DNA from: an uncultured Lentisphaeria bacterium
Lineage (GTDB): Bacteria > Verrucomicrobiota > Lentisphaeria > Victivallales > Victivallaceae
Length of the DNA stretch: 7,434 nucleotides
Direction of reading: 5' to 3'
Assembly: GCA_903821255.1 (NCBI GenBank)
Contig: CAIJKT010000210.1
Coordinates: 1 to 7,434 of the forward strand
Part shown: piece after piece, positions 6,117-7,434 of the stretch
Numbering within the stretch: position 1 is the stretch's first letter
How the letters are laid out: each line of letters opens with the position of its first letter
The notes under the pieces: model-generated
What the model was told of the DNA's origin: nothing
The model's database searches: none
The model's input: only the letters and a program-made list of their open reading frames with translations
Program-made: the position numbers and the translations under genes

Positions 6117-7016
6117 TTAAATCAGGGATTTGCCGGTAAGCACCTTGTATGCTTCAAGATATTTTTCCGTGGTCTTCTTTACGACATCCTGAGGCAGTTC
6201 CGGGCCCGGAGCGGTCTTGTTCCAATCAAGCGTTTCCAGATAATCACGGACAAATTGTTTGTCCAGGCTTGGCGGATTGCAACCGGCTTTATACTGTTCA
6301 GCCGGCCAGAAACGGCTGGAGTCCGGGGTCAGCACTTCGTCAATCAAAATAACTTTGCCGTCATAAATGCCGAACTCAAATTTAGTATCAGCCAGGATGA
6401 TGCCCCTGCTTTCAGCATAATCGGCCGCGGTTTTATAGATTTTCAGAGAAAGCGAGGAAACTTCACCGGCCACGTCTTTGCCAAGAAGTTTTTCCACGCC
6501 TTCAAGCGAAATTGCTTCATCATGCATTCCCAGATCAGCTTTGGTCGAAGGAGTAAAGAGCGGCTGATCAAGTTTTTCCGCCTGCTTATAACCGGTGCGC
6601 AGGGTAATGCCGGAAACGATTCCAGTCTGCTGGTAGTCTTTCCAGCCGCTGCCGACCAGATAGCCGCGGACAATGCATTCCACCGGGAGCGGCTTGGCCT
6701 TCCGGACAATCATGGCTCTGCCTTGCAGATCTTTGACATACGGCGCCAGTTCCGGGCGTGTTGAAATGTCGGCGGTAATCAGATGGTTCGGCATCCAGTG
6801 CATCAATTCGAACCAGAAAAGTGAAATCTGCGTAAGCACTTTGCCTTTAAGCGGAATACCGTTGGGCATGACTACGTCAAACGCGCTGATGCGGTCTGTT
6901 GCGATGAAGAGTAAACTGTCGCCCAGATCATAGATATCTCTGACCTTGCCGCGATTGAGCAGTTTTACGCCTTTGATGTCACTCTGGATCAAAGCATGAT
7001 TGGACTCGTCCAACAT
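6117..7016 (-). CDS. purC: phosphoribosylaminoimidazole-succinocarboxamide synthase (SAICAR synthase)
   Basis: This 299-residue cytosolic enzyme would catalyse the ATP-dependent joining of aspartate to CAIR, giving SAICAR, a late step of de novo purine synthesis. It is of the longer type (about 300 residues, like yeast Ade1), not the roughly 240-residue type of E. coli. Visible motifs are the nucleotide-binding GKVRDIYD (23-30), [13 protein letters not shown] (39-51), the family signature [17 protein letters not shown] (109-125), TPSTKAD (155-161), ADTKFEFG (209-216), and the second signature [15 protein letters not shown] (224-238). All expected blocks are intact. The ATG at 7016 has AAGGAG six bases upstream. 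No other purine gene is in the window. Upstream on the same strand is rplU, but a strong terminator separates the two, so purC needs its own promoter or read-through. The best -10, TATACT (7062-7057), has no adequate -35, and no purine riboswitch is visible. Confidence 0.97.
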   Translation of the reverse strand: MLDESNHALIQSDIKGVKLLNRGKVRDIYDLGDSLLFIATDRISAFDVVMPNGIPLKGKVLTQISLFWFELMHWMPNHLITADISTRPELAPYVKDLQGRAMIVRKAKPLPVECIVRGYLVGSGWKDYQQTGIVSGITLRTGYKQAEKLDQPLFTPSTKADLGMHDEAISLEGVEKLLGKDVAGEVSSLSLKIYKTAADYAESRGIILADTKFEFGIYDGKVILIDEVLTPDSSRFWPAEQYKAGCNPPSLDKQFVRDYLETLDWNKTAPGPELPQDVVKKTTEKYLEAYKVLTGKSLI

Positions 7017-7061
7017 ACCTGTCTCCTTGCCGATAGGAAAATGTTAAAATTAATTCAGTAT

Positions 7062-7098
7062 AAAAAAAATGGTTCCGGCATTATACGCCAGAACCATT
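7062..7098 (-). terminator. intrinsic terminator of rplU
   Basis: On the minus strand AATGGTTCTGGC (7098-7087) pairs with GCCGGAACCATT (7079-7068), giving a 12-bp stem with one G-U wobble and a 7-base loop, followed by eight U (7069-7062). The same position on the plus strand would be a C-A mismatch, and no U run follows there, so the element is built for the minus strand. It starts about 25 bases after the rplU stop codon. Confidence 0.93.
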
Positions 7099-7123
7099 CT
7101 AACTTTCCATTCTTTACGCAGGC

Positions 7124-7434
7124 TCAGCCGGCGGTAATGGCGGAAATTTTTACTCTGGTAATTTCCTGGCGGTGTCCGACTTTCCGTTTGTATCCTTTAC
7201 GGCGTTTCTTCTTAAACGCGATAAGCTTCTTGCCGCGGAACTGATCAACAATTTCCGCCGCGATGGAAGCACCCGGGATCAGCGGAGTGCCGACCTGAAG
7301 TTTTCCGCCTTCTTCGCCGATTCCGAGGATTTCGGAGAAGGTTACTTGAGTTCCTACTTCGCCTTCAAGTCTTTCGATGTCTACCAGATCATCGCTTTTG
7401 ACTTTATACTGCTTGCCACCTGTCTTCAAAATTG
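7124..7434 (-). CDS. rplU: 50S ribosomal protein L21, 5' end outside window
   Basis: The protein binds 23S rRNA (with L20) in the large ribosomal subunit. The visible part reads I-L-K-T-G-G-K-Q-Y-K-V at its N-terminus. L21 proteins usually begin Met-Tyr-Ala-(Val/Ile)-(Ile/Leu)-Lys-Thr-Gly-Gly, so the gene runs off the right edge and only about two codons plus one base are missing. A start at the in-frame TTG (7429) would drop conserved residues and is rejected. The basic C-terminal block RRKGYKRKVGHRQEITRVKI is the L21 hallmark. Full length would be about 105 residues, normal for the family. It is followed by its own terminator and not by rpmA (L27), the usual downstream partner. Confidence 0.95.
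   Translation of the reverse strand, partial: ILKTGGKQYKVKSDDLVDIERLEGEVGTQVTFSEILGIGEEGGKLQVGTPLIPGASIAAEIVDQFRGKKLIAFKKKRRKGYKRKVGHRQEITRVKISAITAG

Noticed and set aside
6102..6764. 220-codon plus-strand frame antisense to purC
   Set aside because: It lies entirely against a fully conserved purC reading frame and has no recognisable protein features.

Overview
The window is an ordinary-looking stretch of bacterial chromosome. It has six intact or nearly intact protein genes and one more cut by the right edge. No rRNA, tRNA, CRISPR array, insertion sequence or phage gene is visible. Two distant members of the uroporphyrinogen-decarboxylase (URO-D) superfamily beside an AraC-type regulator, moderate GC in the genes and AT-rich spacers recall the PVC group, especially Lentisphaerota (Victivallales-like) genomes, where such pairs are abundant. 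This placement is inferred from gene content only and could be wrong.

Left region (1-3959): a plus-strand URO-D-superfamily gene (79-1128) converges on a minus-strand small heat-shock protein gene (hsp20, 1179-1667). A second, clearly different URO-D-superfamily gene follows on the minus strand (1958-2947). It is divergently transcribed, across a 97-bp promoter region, from an AraC-family regulator with a cupin-like sensor domain (3045-3959). Both URO-D-like proteins carry the His-Ser-Cys-Gly motif typical of the cobamide methyltransferase side of the family. Both lack the Arg-rich substrate motif of true HemE, so a role in haem synthesis is unlikely. Methyl transfer or demethylation of an unknown compound, sensed by the AraC protein, is the simplest hypothesis.

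Middle region (3960-4602): 643 bp with no convincing gene. It holds a tandem repeat, three diverged copies of a longer unit, a recurring octamer and two strong inverted repeats. This is the least explained part of the window.

Right region (4603-7434): a complete cytosolic M20-family aminoacyl-histidine dipeptidase (pepD, plus strand) converges on purC (SAICAR synthase, minus strand). Upstream of purC on the same strand is the 3' part of rplU (ribosomal protein L21), which ends at a strong intrinsic terminator with no rpmA after it. Three good minus-strand terminators (after hsp20, purC and rplU) divide the window into short, mostly single-gene transcription units. I see no clear novel multi-gene system. 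The most promising leads are the regulator/URO-D-like module and the repeat-rich spacer.
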